DNA of 64,000 nt from Nevskia soli DSM 19509 (GTDB lineage Bacteria > Pseudomonadota > Gammaproteobacteria > Nevskiales > Nevskiaceae), in assembly GCF_000711955.1 (NCBI RefSeq), contig NZ_JONR01000011.1:1-64000 (forward strand). Direction: 5' to 3'. The notes beneath the pieces were generated by a model. The model was not told where the DNA came from. It was given only the letters and a program-made list of their open reading frames with translations, and did no database searches. The stretch's first letter is position 1. Each line of letters begins with the position of its first letter. Below, in pieces: positions 15,401 to 24,130 of this stretch. A program made the translations under genes and the position numbers.

Positions 15401-15739
15401 ATGGCAATTGCTCCGATGAACTGGGCCTTGTGGCTGGGCGTATTTCTACTTGCCATCAATATTGTGGCGACGATCGGCGTCGCGTTCAGCCGAACCTACG
15501 AGACGCAGCAGAAACTCCTCCATATCCTGTTCATCTGGATCATCCCGGTCATCGGCGCTGTCGTCTGCTGGAATATCCTGCGTGAGGGGCGGCGATCGTG
15601 TCACCCGCCGAAAGCCGACAATGGATTGGTGGACGCCAGCGGCAGTTACTCCGCTTCGGGGAACTACGGCAATGGTCACAATCACAGCCACAGCGACCAC
15701 GGCAATGGCGGAGGGCACGATGGCGGGAGTGGGCACTAG
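15401..15739 (+). CDS. Small membrane protein with histidine/glycine-rich tail
   Basis: A 112-aa protein with two hydrophobic helices (ALWLGVFLLAINIVATIGVAF; LLHILFIWIIPVIGAVVCW) and a soluble tail rich in His, Gly, Ser and Asn (NGHNHSHSDHGNGGGHDGG). The membrane part resembles the short PLD-nuclease N-terminal type hairpin. The tail could bind metal ions; that is inference from composition. It follows the YcxB-like gene by 27 bases. Confidence 0.65.
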   Translation: MAIAPMNWALWLGVFLLAINIVATIGVAFSRTYETQQKLLHILFIWIIPVIGAVVCWNILREGRRSCHPPKADNGLVDASGSYSASGNYGNGHNHSHSDHGNGGGHDGGSGH

Positions 15740-15832
15740 CCGGGCTTTTGCACCAGCTGGCCCAATGACCATGAATCCGCATCCGTTATGACGCTGTACT
15801 TCGTCCGCTCAACCGCCTGAAGATCTGACCCA

Positions 15833-16588
15833 ATGGGCTACCACTTCACCACCATCGGCCTAGGCCCCGTCCTGCTGGCGCAAGGCCGCTATGTGCGGCG
15901 GGTGACGCCGCGCCTGCCGGAGCCGGACGGGCTGCGCCAGGGCGTCGAGGGGAGCGGGCCGCCGCTGAGCCTGTTGATCCTCGGCGATTCCTCGGCCGCG
16001 GGCGTCGGCGTGGCGACGCAGGCCGAGGCGCTGTCCGGCCAGCTCGTTGCCGCGCTCGCCGCCGCGTTCCGCGTGTCGTGGAAGCTCGTCGCCACCAGCG
16101 GCCTGACCAGTGCGGAAGTCCTGGCGCGGCTTGAGGCGGAACCGCAGCAGCCTTTCGACATCGTCGTCACCGCCACCGGCGTCAACGACGTCACCGGCAG
16201 CACCGGCCGGGCGCAATGGCTGGCGGTGCAGCAGCGGCTGGTCGCGTTGCTGAAGGGCAGATTCCGGGCCCGGCACATCCTGCTTTCCAGCCTGCCGCCC
16301 CTGCACCATTTCCCCGCCCTGCCGCAGCCGCTGCGCTGGTACCTGGGCCTGCGCGCCCGGCGGCTCAACCGGGACCTGCGTCACTGGGCGCCGCGTAACG
16401 AGGGCTGCACCTTCGTCCCCATCGATTTCCCGCTGGATCTGTCACTGATGGCCTCCGACGGCTTTCATCCCGGCGCGGGCGCCTATGCCCTGTGGGCGCG
16501 CCAGTTGGCCGGGATCATCCGCCGCCTGGAGCCGGCGGCGATCATGGCGGCGCGGCAATGGAGCGCCGACGGGCTTCAGACTTCATAG
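15833..16588 (+). CDS. SGNH/GDSL hydrolase
   Basis: A 251-aa esterase/lipase-type enzyme. Block I is LLILGDSSAAGVG (Ser nucleophile about residue 53), block III is ATGVNDVTG, and block V is ASDGFHPGAGAY (catalytic Asp and His). No signal peptide is obvious, so it is probably cytoplasmic. The subgroup acts on acyl esters of unknown identity. It is a single gene between the His-rich membrane protein and a GFA protein. Confidence 0.92.
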   Translation: MGYHFTTIGLGPVLLAQGRYVRRVTPRLPEPDGLRQGVEGSGPPLSLLILGDSSAAGVGVATQAEALSGQLVAALAAAFRVSWKLVATSGLTSAEVLARLEAEPQQPFDIVVTATGVNDVTGSTGRAQWLAVQQRLVALLKGRFRARHILLSSLPPLHHFPALPQPLRWYLGLRARRLNRDLRHWAPRNEGCTFVPIDFPLDLSLMASDGFHPGAGAYALWARQLAGIIRRLEPAAIMAARQWSADGLQTS

Positions 16589-16661
16589 GACGCTCTCGCT
16601 GCGGCATGGCCATTCAAGCCTCACCCGGAAGCGCAAAATCACCACATCCAGGGGGAGACAC

Positions 16662-17009
16662 ATGATCTACAAAGGCAGCTGCCACTGCGGGCAAATCTCC
16701 TTCGAAGCCGAAGGCATGCTGGAGCAGGCGATGGAGTGCAATTGCTCGCACTGCAACCGCAAGGGCTACCTGCTTTGGTTCGTGCCGCGCAGCCGCCTCA
16801 CCCTGCTCAAGCCCGACGCGAAGCTGGCTACCTACACCTTCAACAAGCACGTCATCCAGCACCATTTCTGCCCGACGTGCGGCTGCGCACCCTTCGGCTT
16901 CGGCAAGGACCGCTCCGGCGCGGAGACGGCGGCGGTCAATGTCCGCTGCCTGGAAGGCGTGGACGTGGCCGCGCTGAAGCGGATCGCGGTGGACGGGCGT
17001 TCGTTCTGA
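16662..17009 (+). CDS. GFA-family (CENP-V/Gfa) zinc protein
   Basis: A 115-aa protein with the Gfa fold and its cysteine clusters: SCHCGQISFEAEG, ECNCSHCNRKG and HHFCPTCGCAPFGFG, which bind two zinc ions. The founding member is linked to glutathione and formaldehyde, but most homologues have no shown activity. A GGGGGAGA site precedes ATG 16662. The length is typical. Confidence 0.92.
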   Translation: MIYKGSCHCGQISFEAEGMLEQAMECNCSHCNRKGYLLWFVPRSRLTLLKPDAKLATYTFNKHVIQHHFCPTCGCAPFGFGKDRSGAETAAVNVRCLEGVDVAALKRIAVDGRSF

Positions 17010-17093
17010 TACCGTCCGGCCCAGCCGGGGATCGCCTGGACAACAAGGAACAGGTCGACGGCGTCAAGGCTGTACCCACAGCGGCAACCTGCC

Positions 17094-17741
17094 TCACTCC
17101 CCCGCCGGCACCATCCGCATGACGATGGGCACGATGTAGTCGCGGGCGAAAGCGCGGATCTGGCGCTCACTGTCCAGCGGCACGCCACCCTGCGGCGTCA
17201 GGATCAGCGACTGCGCCATGCGCGTGAGGATCTCCGCCACCGGCCGCGGATCGTAGGCCGGCACCTCGCCGCGTCGCTGCGCATCGCGGATCTGCTGGGC
17301 GATGAAGGTGCTGACGATGGCGACGACCGGGCCGGCCTGCAGCGTCATCACCGGCAGCAGATCTTCCGGCTCGATCGCCATCAGCCGCACCAGCAGGGGA
17401 TGGCCGCGCATGGTGCGCAGGGCGAAGACGAAGCTCTCCACGATGCGCTGCTCCGGCGTGGCCAGCGGCAACATCACCGTGCGCATGTCGCCGATCAGGC
17501 GCCGGCACTCGCGCAGCAGCACCGCTTCGAGCAAGCGGTCCTTCTGCGGAAAACGGCGGTAGATGGTGACGCGGCTCAGCCCGGCGCGCTTGGCCACGTC
17601 CTCCATGCTGCTGCGGCGCAGGCCCACGCTCTGGAACTGCTCCAGCGCCGCGTCGAGGATGCGGTCGCCGGTGGCGTCGGCCGGCGCCGACGTATCGTCG
17701 GTGATGAAACGGGCGAGCTGGGCGGCGAGCGTGGCGGACAT
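17094..17741 (-). CDS. TetR-family regulator, linked to MpaB-family oxygenase
   Basis: A 215-aa regulator with a TetR HTH at about residues 25-72 (ILDAALEQFQSVGLRRSSMEDVAKRAGLSRVTIYRRFPQKDRLLEAVL). It is the second gene of a minus-strand pair, 39 bases after the DUF2236 gene, and probably controls the pair through the palindromes at 19092-19124. Confidence 0.9.
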   Translation of the reverse strand: MSATLAAQLARFITDDTSAPADATGDRILDAALEQFQSVGLRRSSMEDVAKRAGLSRVTIYRRFPQKDRLLEAVLLRECRRLIGDMRTVMLPLATPEQRIVESFVFALRTMRGHPLLVRLMAIEPEDLLPVMTLQAGPVVAIVSTFIAQQIRDAQRRGEVPAYDPRPVAEILTRMAQSLILTPQGGVPLDSERQIRAFARDYIVPIVMRMVPAGE

Positions 17742-17780
17742 GTCCCGCAGTTTATCCCAGCGGCGGCTTGCTCCGGATGA

Positions 17781-19070
17781 TCAGGCCGCAGCCTCGGTGA
17801 TATGCCGCGCCGCCTGCCCGATCTGCGCCGACTCCGGCCCGGTCATCGAGCGCACGAACGCGATCGTCGCCCGCCGCCCGTGCCGCGCCTGCCATTGCCG
17901 CCCGCCCGGCAGCAGCCACACCAACAGGCGCCATAGCAAGTTCGGCGGCGCTCGCAGCAGCGGATACCAGGGCAGCACGTTCTCCGGCAGCCCGAGATTG
18001 CGCATGCCGGCGCGGCCGACGAAGAAACGGCTGACGCTCAGATGGCGCGCATACTGATAGCGTCGGCGCAGCCAGCGCAGGCGCGTGTAGGGACGCTGCA
18101 GCGGCTCGTTCATCAGCGCCTGGCCGAGCTGCTTGCTGGTCTCGTCCGGGTTGGTGATGCTCAGCGAGAACTGGTACAGCAGGATGCGCCCCTCCCGCTC
18201 GTCGCGCGGCACCCATTGATCTTCCACGCCGATCAGCCAGGCGGCATAGCGGCCCAGGTGCATCGCCGCGCGCGAATCGCGCCGCGTCAGCGGCACGCCC
18301 ATCATGCGACCGCCCAGCAGCATCACCATCGGAAAGGCCAGGGCGGTGGCGGCCATATCCACCTGGTTGATCGGCAGGCCCCACTCTTCCAGGCGCCACT
18401 GCGGCAGGCGCCCGACGTGGCGCCGCACCAGCGCATGAATCATCCGCACCCGCACGGTGGACTTGAAGCCGACGCCGAAGCGCTCCATGCCCCCTTTCTC
18501 GGTGCAGTCCAACCACCATTGCACGGTTTCCGCCACGCGCCGCCCCGCACCTTTCTGCAAGGCCCCGGTGAGCAGCAAAGCCTTGTTGAAGGCCGATGCT
18601 TGATAGCCGCCCATCAGGGCCAGATCGCGATCGACCAGGAAATAATCCATGCCGCCGCGGTCATTGACCAGCGCGCCTTCCGCCACCAGCTTCATGTCCA
18701 CCCAGTCCGGCCGCCGCTCCACCACGGCGAAGAACTCGCGCAGCGGCGCCGGCGCCTCGGGCACCGACTCGATGCCGTTCTCCAGCGCGCGCTCGAACAG
18801 CGGCCGCGTCACTTTCATGTCCCCGGCCAGCATCCACTCCACCAGCCGGTCCGCCGGCGCGTCGCCGCGCATCAGGTCCTCGCCCATCGCCTGCCAGCGC
18901 GCGGCGTCCGGCTCCGGATCACCGCGCATCACCAGGCGCAAGGTGCCGAGCAATCCACGCGCCTGCTCGCGCGCGGCGCCGTGACGGCTCGGGATGAAGC
19001 CCGGCGGCAGGGACCGCGGCGGCAAAGGCGCGGCGGCTGCCGCCACTGGCTGATCGAGGACTGAAGGCAT
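17781..19070 (-). CDS. MpaB/DUF2236-family oxygenase
   Basis: A 429-aa protein of the oxygenase MpaB / latex-clearing-protein family, heme-b enzymes that cleave or oxidise hydrophobic substrates. Family regions seen are RPLFERALENGIESVPEAP, MDYFLVDRDLALMGGYQASAFNKALLLTGAL, HALVRRHVGRLPQWRLEEWGLPINQVDMAATALAFP, and YAAWLIGVEDQWVPRDEREGRILLYQFS. His in RMIHALVRRH is a candidate heme ligand. The N-terminus lacks a clear signal peptide. Substrate unknown. It shares a transcript with a TetR gene. Confidence 0.85.
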   Translation of the reverse strand: MPSVLDQPVAAAAAPLPPRSLPPGFIPSRHGAAREQARGLLGTLRLVMRGDPEPDAARWQAMGEDLMRGDAPADRLVEWMLAGDMKVTRPLFERALENGIESVPEAPAPLREFFAVVERRPDWVDMKLVAEGALVNDRGGMDYFLVDRDLALMGGYQASAFNKALLLTGALQKGAGRRVAETVQWWLDCTEKGGMERFGVGFKSTVRVRMIHALVRRHVGRLPQWRLEEWGLPINQVDMAATALAFPMVMLLGGRMMGVPLTRRDSRAAMHLGRYAAWLIGVEDQWVPRDEREGRILLYQFSLSITNPDETSKQLGQALMNEPLQRPYTRLRWLRRRYQYARHLSVSRFFVGRAGMRNLGLPENVLPWYPLLRAPPNLLWRLLVWLLPGGRQWQARHGRRATIAFVRSMTGPESAQIGQAARHITEAAA

Positions 19071-19091
19071 GGTCGCGCTCCCGCTTGGATA

Positions 19092-19124
19092 GATACAATG
19101 TTACAAATAACATACTCTTGTATC
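19092..19124. promoter_or_regulatory. TetR operator upstream of the MpaB-family gene
   Basis: A 16-bp perfect palindrome ATGTTA-CAAA-TAACAT (19098-19113) is nested inside a wider inverted repeat GATACAA (19092-19098) and TTGTATC (19118-19124). It lies just before the start of the oxygenase gene at 19070, in AT-rich promoter-like DNA, and is the likely site of the TetR encoded second in this operon. Confidence 0.72.
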
Positions 19125-19176
19125 ATTGCAAAGCGCAAACCGCCGCTTCACTGCTGAAGCAACCGCTCCCCTGGCG

Positions 19177-19398
19177 CTACACCACCCCCACCTCATGCCG
19201 CGCGAACTCCCGCGCGATCCAGTCGATGAACACCCGCACACGCGGCGACAACTGGCGCCGGTGCGGATAGAGCAGCGACACTGGCGTCGCTGAAGGCGGC
19301 CACTGCGGCAGCACCGCCACCAGCGTGCCGGCCGCAAGATCCGCCGCCAGGTGATAACGCGGCGCCTGGATCAGGCCAAGGCTGAGGCGTGCGGCGGC
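19177..19398 (-). pseudogene. LysR-family regulator, C-terminal fragment only
   Basis: The frame ends with the typical LysR C-terminus: GLIQAPRYHLAADLAAGTLVAVLP, then PVSLLYPHRRQLSPRVRVFIDWIAREFA. The DNA-binding domain and most of the effector domain, about 220 residues, are missing. Upstream of about 19398 the reading frame no longer resembles LysR and instead covers a short-chain dehydrogenase piece on the other strand. The frame runs on to 19542, but that part is not LysR sequence. Confidence 0.8.
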
Positions 19399-19401
19399 GA
19401 T

Positions 19402-19470
19402 AACGCCGACCACATGTCCTTCGGCCCCGCCGAAGCCTTCACTACGGAGCAGTTCGCCGAGTTGTAGGAC
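19402..19470 (+). pseudogene. Short-chain dehydrogenase remnant
   Basis: A 23-codon piece reads NADHMSFGPAEAFTTEQFAEL, stop, DINV. It matches the SDR region after strand 4 (NAGHM.FGPAEAFT.EQFAELYDVNV), with TAG in place of the tyrosine codon. It directly abuts the LysR fragment on the opposite strand. LysR genes are often divergent from an SDR gene, so one internal deletion of both 5' halves explains the chimera. Confidence 0.72.
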
Positions 19471-19492
19471 ATCAATGTGCACGAAGCGGATC

Positions 19493-19523
19493 GCGCGCCC
19501 CGCCCCAAACCGGCGGGGCGCGC
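19493..19523 (+). terminator. Strong GC hairpin, 12-bp stem
   Basis: GCGCGCCCCGCC (19493-19504) and GGCGGGGCGCGC (19512-19523) pair perfectly around a seven-base loop, followed by CATTT. It lies after the SDR remnant and before the gene at 19638, consistent with an old terminator. Confidence 0.6.
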
Positions 19524-19637
19524 CATTTCCAGCCCCGTTCAACCGTTCGGCGGGATATTTCGGATCCAGTGGAACCCTGGCACACTGCTCCCGGTCTTAA
19601 TGCTGCAATGCACCATTTTTGACGGAGCAGCACCGGC

Positions 19638-20489
19638 ATGATGCCTGTCCAGCGTGATTACGAATTCGACCTGCCCGCCTCCCGCCTGTCCAGCTGGCAC
19701 CCTGACGGCGCGGGCGTGAGCCATTTCTTCAATGCCCTGTCCCTGTTCTTTCCGCCGGGCGAGCGCTTCTTCATCGGCAGCGTGCGCAACTACCGCGCCT
19801 GCGTGAGCGACGACCGCCTGAAGCGCGAAGTCAAAGCCTTCATCGGCCAGGAGGCCATGCACGGCCGCGAGCACGAAGCCTACAACCAGCAGCTCGAAGA
19901 GGCCGGCCTGCCCGCTGCCGAGCTCGAACAGCTGGTGAAAAAAGTGCTGGACCTCGTGCAGAAGACCGCGCCGAACGCCTGGCAGCTCTCCGTCACCATC
20001 GCCCTGGAACACTTCACCGCCATCCTCGCCGACAACCTGCTCGGCAACGAACGCATGCTGCACGGCGCGCAGGAACAATACCGCCAGCTCTGGCTGTGGC
20101 ACGCCCTGGAAGAAACCGAACACAAGGCCGTCGCCTACGACGTCTGGCGCCAAGCCATGGGCGACGGCGTGGAAGCCTACGTCGTGCGCTGCGGCGGCAT
20201 GCTCATCACCGGCGCCGCCTTCGTCGCCCTCGTCGCCGCCTTCAGCGCGGTGCTGATCGAGAAGGACGCAAGCCGAGGCGCCAGGCCGGGCCGCCTCGCC
20301 GCCTACCGCCCGCTCGCCGGCTTCCTCCTCGGCCGCGACGGCCTGCTGCGCAAAGGCCTCCCCGCCTGGCTCGACTACTTCCGCACCGACTTCCACCCCT
20401 GGCAGCACGACAACCGCCGCCTGCTGCGCCGCCTGAAGGAAATCGCCCCCGCGCAGCAACAGCGCAAGCAACTGGCGCAAGCCGCCTGA
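19638..20489 (+). CDS. Predicted metal-dependent hydrolase (PF10118 family)
   Basis: A 283-aa protein of the YdhA-like predicted metal hydrolase family. Acidic and histidine motifs suit a di-metal centre: FIGQEAMHGREHEAYN, TIALEHFTAIL and WHALEETEHKAVAYDVW. A C-terminal hydrophobic helix (GGMLITGAAFVALVAAFSAVL) suggests membrane association. The helical E-x-x-H pattern is ferritin-like, so an oxidase or desaturase-like role is also possible. A small membrane-anchored protein follows after eight bases. Confidence 0.85.
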   Translation: MMPVQRDYEFDLPASRLSSWHPDGAGVSHFFNALSLFFPPGERFFIGSVRNYRACVSDDRLKREVKAFIGQEAMHGREHEAYNQQLEEAGLPAAELEQLVKKVLDLVQKTAPNAWQLSVTIALEHFTAILADNLLGNERMLHGAQEQYRQLWLWHALEETEHKAVAYDVWRQAMGDGVEAYVVRCGGMLITGAAFVALVAAFSAVLIEKDASRGARPGRLAAYRPLAGFLLGRDGLLRKGLPAWLDYFRTDFHPWQHDNRRLLRRLKEIAPAQQQRKQLAQAA

Positions 20490-20497
20490 GTACCCTC

Positions 20498-20746
20498 ATG
20501 TCCAATCCGTACTGGATGGTCGCCGCACCGCTTGCCGGCGCAGCGATGGTATTCGCCGCGACGCAAGTCCGCCAATTGCGCCGCGGCAGGACTTTGCGAG
20601 CGCCGACTCCAGGCTTCACCATCGACCTGGAAGGCCTGACCGAAGAACTGACCAATCCCTTGGCACGGTCATTCGACCCACCGGAATTTCCCGAGCCCCG
20701 CCTGAGCGGGCATGCCGCGTTGCCCTGGTGGCGGCGCCACGGCTAG
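20498..20746 (+). CDS. Small membrane-anchored hypothetical protein
   Basis: An 82-aa product with one N-terminal hydrophobic helix (MVAAPLAGAAMVFAATQV) followed by a basic RQLRRGRTLR stretch and a proline-rich soluble tail ending PWWRRHG. It starts eight bases after the metal hydrolase stop and is probably co-transcribed. No family is recognised. Confidence 0.6.
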   Translation: MSNPYWMVAAPLAGAAMVFAATQVRQLRRGRTLRAPTPGFTIDLEGLTEELTNPLARSFDPPEFPEPRLSGHAALPWWRRHG

Positions 20747-20806
20747 GTCAGAAGCACGGGCTGGTTCCCGGCAGACCATCTCGCGATCAGTTCTTCCCAG
20801 GAATGC

Positions 20807-21238
20807 CTAACCCAGGTGCAGCGGCGCATACAGCCGGGTGACATACGGCACCAGCACCAGGGCCACCACGAAGTTGAATAGAGCGGCCGCGATCTTGAGA
20901 AACCCGGACGGCTCGGGATGATCGCCGAAATCGTTGGTGTATCTCGGCCCGGACAGAAAGCACAGCACCGGCAGGATGATCACGCCGATCAGCGGAAAAG
21001 CCAGCACCATCGACCATTTCCCCGGGCAATTCAAATCCTGCAGCCGCCCCCTGGAAAGGCGGAAGAACAAGTACCCCACCGGTGCCGCAACGACCCACAA
21101 TACATAGCTTGCATAGTCCCGGTCGATCCTTCCCGGAAGGAAGCCATAGCTGTAGACGGCGATCATTGCCAGGCACCAGGCATTGACCGCCATGGACATG
21201 AACAGCAGGTAACTCCCGGCACCAACTCTGTAACCCAT
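20807..21238 (-). CDS. DUF805-like membrane protein
   Basis: A 143-aa protein with four membrane helices. RLSRGRLQDLNCPGKWSMVLAFPLIGVIILPVLCFLSGP matches the DUF805 pattern in which an arginine-rich loop with R.RDxN.SGW precedes helix 3. GAGGGG lies eight bases before ATG 21238; ATG 21253 is an alternative start. It is convergent with the small gene at 20498 and follows the PH-domain gene on the same strand. Confidence 0.72.
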   Translation of the reverse strand: MGYRVGAGSYLLFMSMAVNAWCLAMIAVYSYGFLPGRIDRDYASYVLWVVAAPVGYLFFRLSRGRLQDLNCPGKWSMVLAFPLIGVIILPVLCFLSGPRYTNDFGDHPEPSGFLKIAAALFNFVVALVLVPYVTRLYAPLHLG

Positions 21239-21279
21239 CTTCCATCCCCTCAATGGAATCCTGCTTCCAGCGCAAACGC

Positions 21280-21852
21280 TCAGCTTCCGCGTGAATTCGA
21301 CACCCTACTCTGAGCATCGCGAATGATGTTGTAAACCCTGCGCACCTCTTCGACCAGATCGAAAGCCGGCGACAATTTCTTGCTCGTGCCCGGCCATGCG
21401 GTACCCGCCCAAGCCGCGGCCATGGGACCGGTCGGTCCGAACGTGATGGTGCCGCTGCGATCGCCGCGCTCAGTCAAAAGCATCTCGTTGAGACCTTGCA
21501 ACGAGATGCTTTTGACCTCGCGATTCATCAGGCCGCCCAGAATGATCACCCGCTGGTCGGTGACGCCATAGTAGGTCCGCGCGCGGAGGTAGCTGTCGAC
21601 AAAGAAGCGCCCGACGATGATGTAGATGCCGATCAGCACGAACGGCATGCCCCACAGCGAGAAGAAGAACGGCGCGCCTTTCGTGGTAACCGCCCCCTCC
21701 CAGAAAAAAGCGAACCCGCCCCACATCAAACTGAACGGTACCATGAAAATATCCGACTGCCGGAAGCGCAGCCCCTGGCGCGGCATGCCGCTCCACAGCA
21801 GGCGCTCGCCGCGCCCAAGCTCAGGCCGCAGCTCGGTTTCGCAATTGTTCAC
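21280..21852 (-). CDS. Bacterial PH-domain membrane protein
   Basis: About 190 aa. ELGRGERLLWSGMPRQGL opens the protein, followed by two membrane helices (FMVPFSLMWGGFAFFWEG; LWGMPFVLIGIYIIVGRFFVDS) and a bacterial PH domain (RARTYYGVTDQRVIILGGLMNREVKSISL), a common pattern in membrane stress proteins of unknown role. GTG 21852 is preferred because it begins just after the SPFH stop; ATG 21870, overlapping that gene, is possible. It probably forms a unit with the SPFH gene. Confidence 0.78.
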   Translation of the reverse strand: MNNCETELRPELGRGERLLWSGMPRQGLRFRQSDIFMVPFSLMWGGFAFFWEGAVTTKGAPFFFSLWGMPFVLIGIYIIVGRFFVDSYLRARTYYGVTDQRVIILGGLMNREVKSISLQGLNEMLLTERGDRSGTITFGPTGPMAAAWAGTAWPGTSKKLSPAFDLVEEVRRVYNIIRDAQSRVSNSRGS

Positions 21853-21856
21853 GCTC

Positions 21857-22744
21857 TCACTTCTCCACATTCAAAAACGGAATCGGCGCCCCCGCGTAAA
21901 TCGCCGCCGGCAGCACCCCGTTCCAGCGGTCCGCCTTGGTCTGCTCCACCTCGATGCGGCGCAGCTCCAGCACGTCCTTGGCCTGCGTCAGCGCCGCGTT
22001 CTGCACCTTCAGCGCATCGGCCTGGGCGGTGGCGATCTTCAGGTTGGCGTAGGCATCGCCATCCGCCTTGGCCCGCACCGCGCTCGCTTCCGCCTCGGCG
22101 ATGGCCACTTTCTGCTTCTGCTCGGCTTCCACCGTGAGCAGCTTGTTCTCCGCCACCAGGCGCAACTGCTCCTGCGTCACCTTCTCGTTGATCGCCGCCA
22201 TGTAGGAGGGCGAGAAGGCGAAGCCGCGCATGTCGATGCTGATCACCTGGGCGCCGTAGACGGCCAGCTTGGTGCGCAGGGCATCGTTGATGTCCGCCGA
22301 CACCTTGGCGCGCTCGGCGATCAGGTCCGGCGCGCTGTAGCGCGCGGTGACGGCCTTGAAGATCTCCTGCGTGGCGGTCTGCACATAGGAGGAGAGATCG
22401 CCGTTGTGGCTGTACTTCTCGTACACCTCCGCGACCTTGTCGGTGGCGATGGAGTAGCGCACCGTCAGGCTCACCTTGACCGGCTGCGTATCCGAGGTGC
22501 TGCCCTCGGCATCCTCGATGTCCGCCTGCTCGGCGCGGATGCTGAACACGCTTAGCTTCTTCCACGGCGGCAGCACCACCAGCCCCTCGTCCTCGATGCC
22601 GGTGATCTTGCCGAAGGTGGTGACCACGCCGCGGTTGCCGGTGGGCACCGTGTAGAACGGCCACAGCACCAGGAAGGCGACGGCAATCGCCAGCACCACC
22701 GCGACCAGGCGCACCACCTTCCCCGACTTTACAAAATCGACCAT
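21857..22744 (-). CDS. SPFH/prohibitin-family membrane protein
   Basis: A 295-aa protein. One N-terminal membrane helix (VVRLVAVVLAIAVAFLVLWPFYTV) is followed by the band-7 domain (GNRGVVTTFGKITGIEDEGLVVLPPWKKL, about residues 35-210). A long Ala/Glu coiled coil follows (VEAEQKQKVAIAEAEASAVRAKADGDAYANLKIATAQADAL). Prohibitin-like proteins form large rings that organise membrane domains and regulate proteolysis. It is co-directional with a PH-domain gene five bases downstream, suggesting a membrane-organising pair. Confidence 0.93.
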   Translation of the reverse strand: MVDFVKSGKVVRLVAVVLAIAVAFLVLWPFYTVPTGNRGVVTTFGKITGIEDEGLVVLPPWKKLSVFSIRAEQADIEDAEGSTSDTQPVKVSLTVRYSIATDKVAEVYEKYSHNGDLSSYVQTATQEIFKAVTARYSAPDLIAERAKVSADINDALRTKLAVYGAQVISIDMRGFAFSPSYMAAINEKVTQEQLRLVAENKLLTVEAEQKQKVAIAEAEASAVRAKADGDAYANLKIATAQADALKVQNAALTQAKDVLELRRIEVEQTKADRWNGVLPAAIYAGAPIPFLNVEK

Positions 22745-23050
22745 GGAAAAACTCCCTGTATTGTCCCTTGGATACTACAACGGCGAGGCGAGTGGCGACG
22801 TCCACCGGTTCACATTTGCAGGCGCTGCCGCGGCGCGCCCGCGTGGCCCAAACCCGCCGCGCCCACGCAGCGGCTTGACCGGCCTGTATCCGCCGTACAT
22901 CATTGTTCCAGGGAATTTCTCGACATCCAGGAACCGGCCGGCAGTGCTGCGCTGAGCCCGGCGGGACACCCTGTTCATCGGACTCAAGCGAACCGCCGCT
23001 TCCGTCCATCGACCGGAGACAACGCTGGGCACATTGCGAAGCAGGCGCGG
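22745..23050. other. Divergent intergenic region without recognised gene
   Basis: This gap separates the divergent SPFH and glycosyltransferase genes. Reading frames in it are short and GC-driven. I see no clear operator; a minus-strand promoter for the SPFH gene is expected near 22760-22800. Confidence 0.45.
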
Positions 23051-24130
23051 ATGAAGGCACCACGAACCGTGGTACTCGCCAACCCGTATGCCATCGGCGA
23101 CACCGTCATGATGCTGCCGCTGGCGGGCGCCATCAGGCGCCATTGGCCGGACGTGAAGCTGTATTTCGCCGGCTTGCAGCTGCAACTGGTGCAGGCCTGC
23201 GAATTCTTCGACGGCGTCATCGACAGCCGGGAACTCATCGCCGACCCCCAGATCCTGAAGCGGATGGGGACGGACGTCTTCCTCAACCCGTTCGCCTGCA
23301 ACGACATGGCCCGCGTGGCTTTTGCCGCGCGCGTGCCGATCCGCGTCGGCAACCTGTTCCGCCGCCGCTCGGCGGCGTTCTACAACCGTTTCGTGGCCTA
23401 CGGCGACACCGGGCACGCGCACATGCTGGGCTTTTCCCTGCGGCATGTGAAGGCGCTCGGCGTGCCGATCTATCCCCTGCCGTCCGACCCGCGCGCGCTG
23501 TTCGGCCTGACGCGCGTCGGCCCGCCGCCGGAACACCTGAAGCAGCAGCTCGACCCCGACCGCTTCAACCTGATCCTGCACCCGAAATCCGGCGGCTCCG
23601 GACGCGAGTGGCCGCCCGAGTACTATCTGGAACTGGTGCGTACGCTCGGCAAGACCAACCAGTTCAAGCTGTTCCTCACCGGATCGGAGAAGGAGCGCCA
23701 GGCCGTCGAACGGGAGTGTCCGCAGCTTCTGCAAAGCGAATCGATCACCAACGTCATGGGCGCGCTGTCGCTGGGCGAACTGGTGTCGTTCATCAACGTC
23801 GCCGACGGCCTGCTGGCCAGCGGCACCGGCCCGCTGCACATCGCCGCCGCGCTCGGGCGCCACGCCATGGGCATCTACGCCACCGGCCCCACCCTGGATC
23901 CCACCTCGTGGCGGCCCGTCGGCCCCTACGCCCGCACCATCAGCTCACCCGGCCGCTGCAAGCCCGGATCGCAAACCTGCCCCAAGAAAACCGGGCCGCC
24001 CTGCAACTGCACCCGGGCACTGCAACCGGACGAAGTCATCAGCCGCCTGGTGATGCCGGTGTTGCAGCGCGGGGCCGGCGAACTGCGCTGGAGCGAGTTG
24101 CCGGGAAGCGATATCAGGCTGGCACTCTAG
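23051..24130 (+). CDS. Glycosyltransferase family 9 (heptosyltransferase-like)
   Basis: A 359-aa GT-B enzyme. The N-terminal signature is VVLANPYAIGDTVMMLPLAGAIRRHWP. The C-terminal donor site has NLILHPKSGGSGREWPPEYYLELV and VSFINVADGLLASGTGPLHIAAALG, as in WaaC/WaaF/RfaQ-type transferases that add heptose from ADP-heptose to lipopolysaccharide core. The isolated position gives no hint of the acceptor. A C-terminal cysteine-rich piece (RCKPGSQTCPKKTGPPCNC) is the usual heptosyltransferase loop. The gene ends four bases into the convergent AraC gene. Confidence 0.9.
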   Translation: MKAPRTVVLANPYAIGDTVMMLPLAGAIRRHWPDVKLYFAGLQLQLVQACEFFDGVIDSRELIADPQILKRMGTDVFLNPFACNDMARVAFAARVPIRVGNLFRRRSAAFYNRFVAYGDTGHAHMLGFSLRHVKALGVPIYPLPSDPRALFGLTRVGPPPEHLKQQLDPDRFNLILHPKSGGSGREWPPEYYLELVRTLGKTNQFKLFLTGSEKERQAVERECPQLLQSESITNVMGALSLGELVSFINVADGLLASGTGPLHIAAALGRHAMGIYATGPTLDPTSWRPVGPYARTISSPGRCKPGSQTCPKKTGPPCNCTRALQPDEVISRLVMPVLQRGAGELRWSELPGSDIRLAL

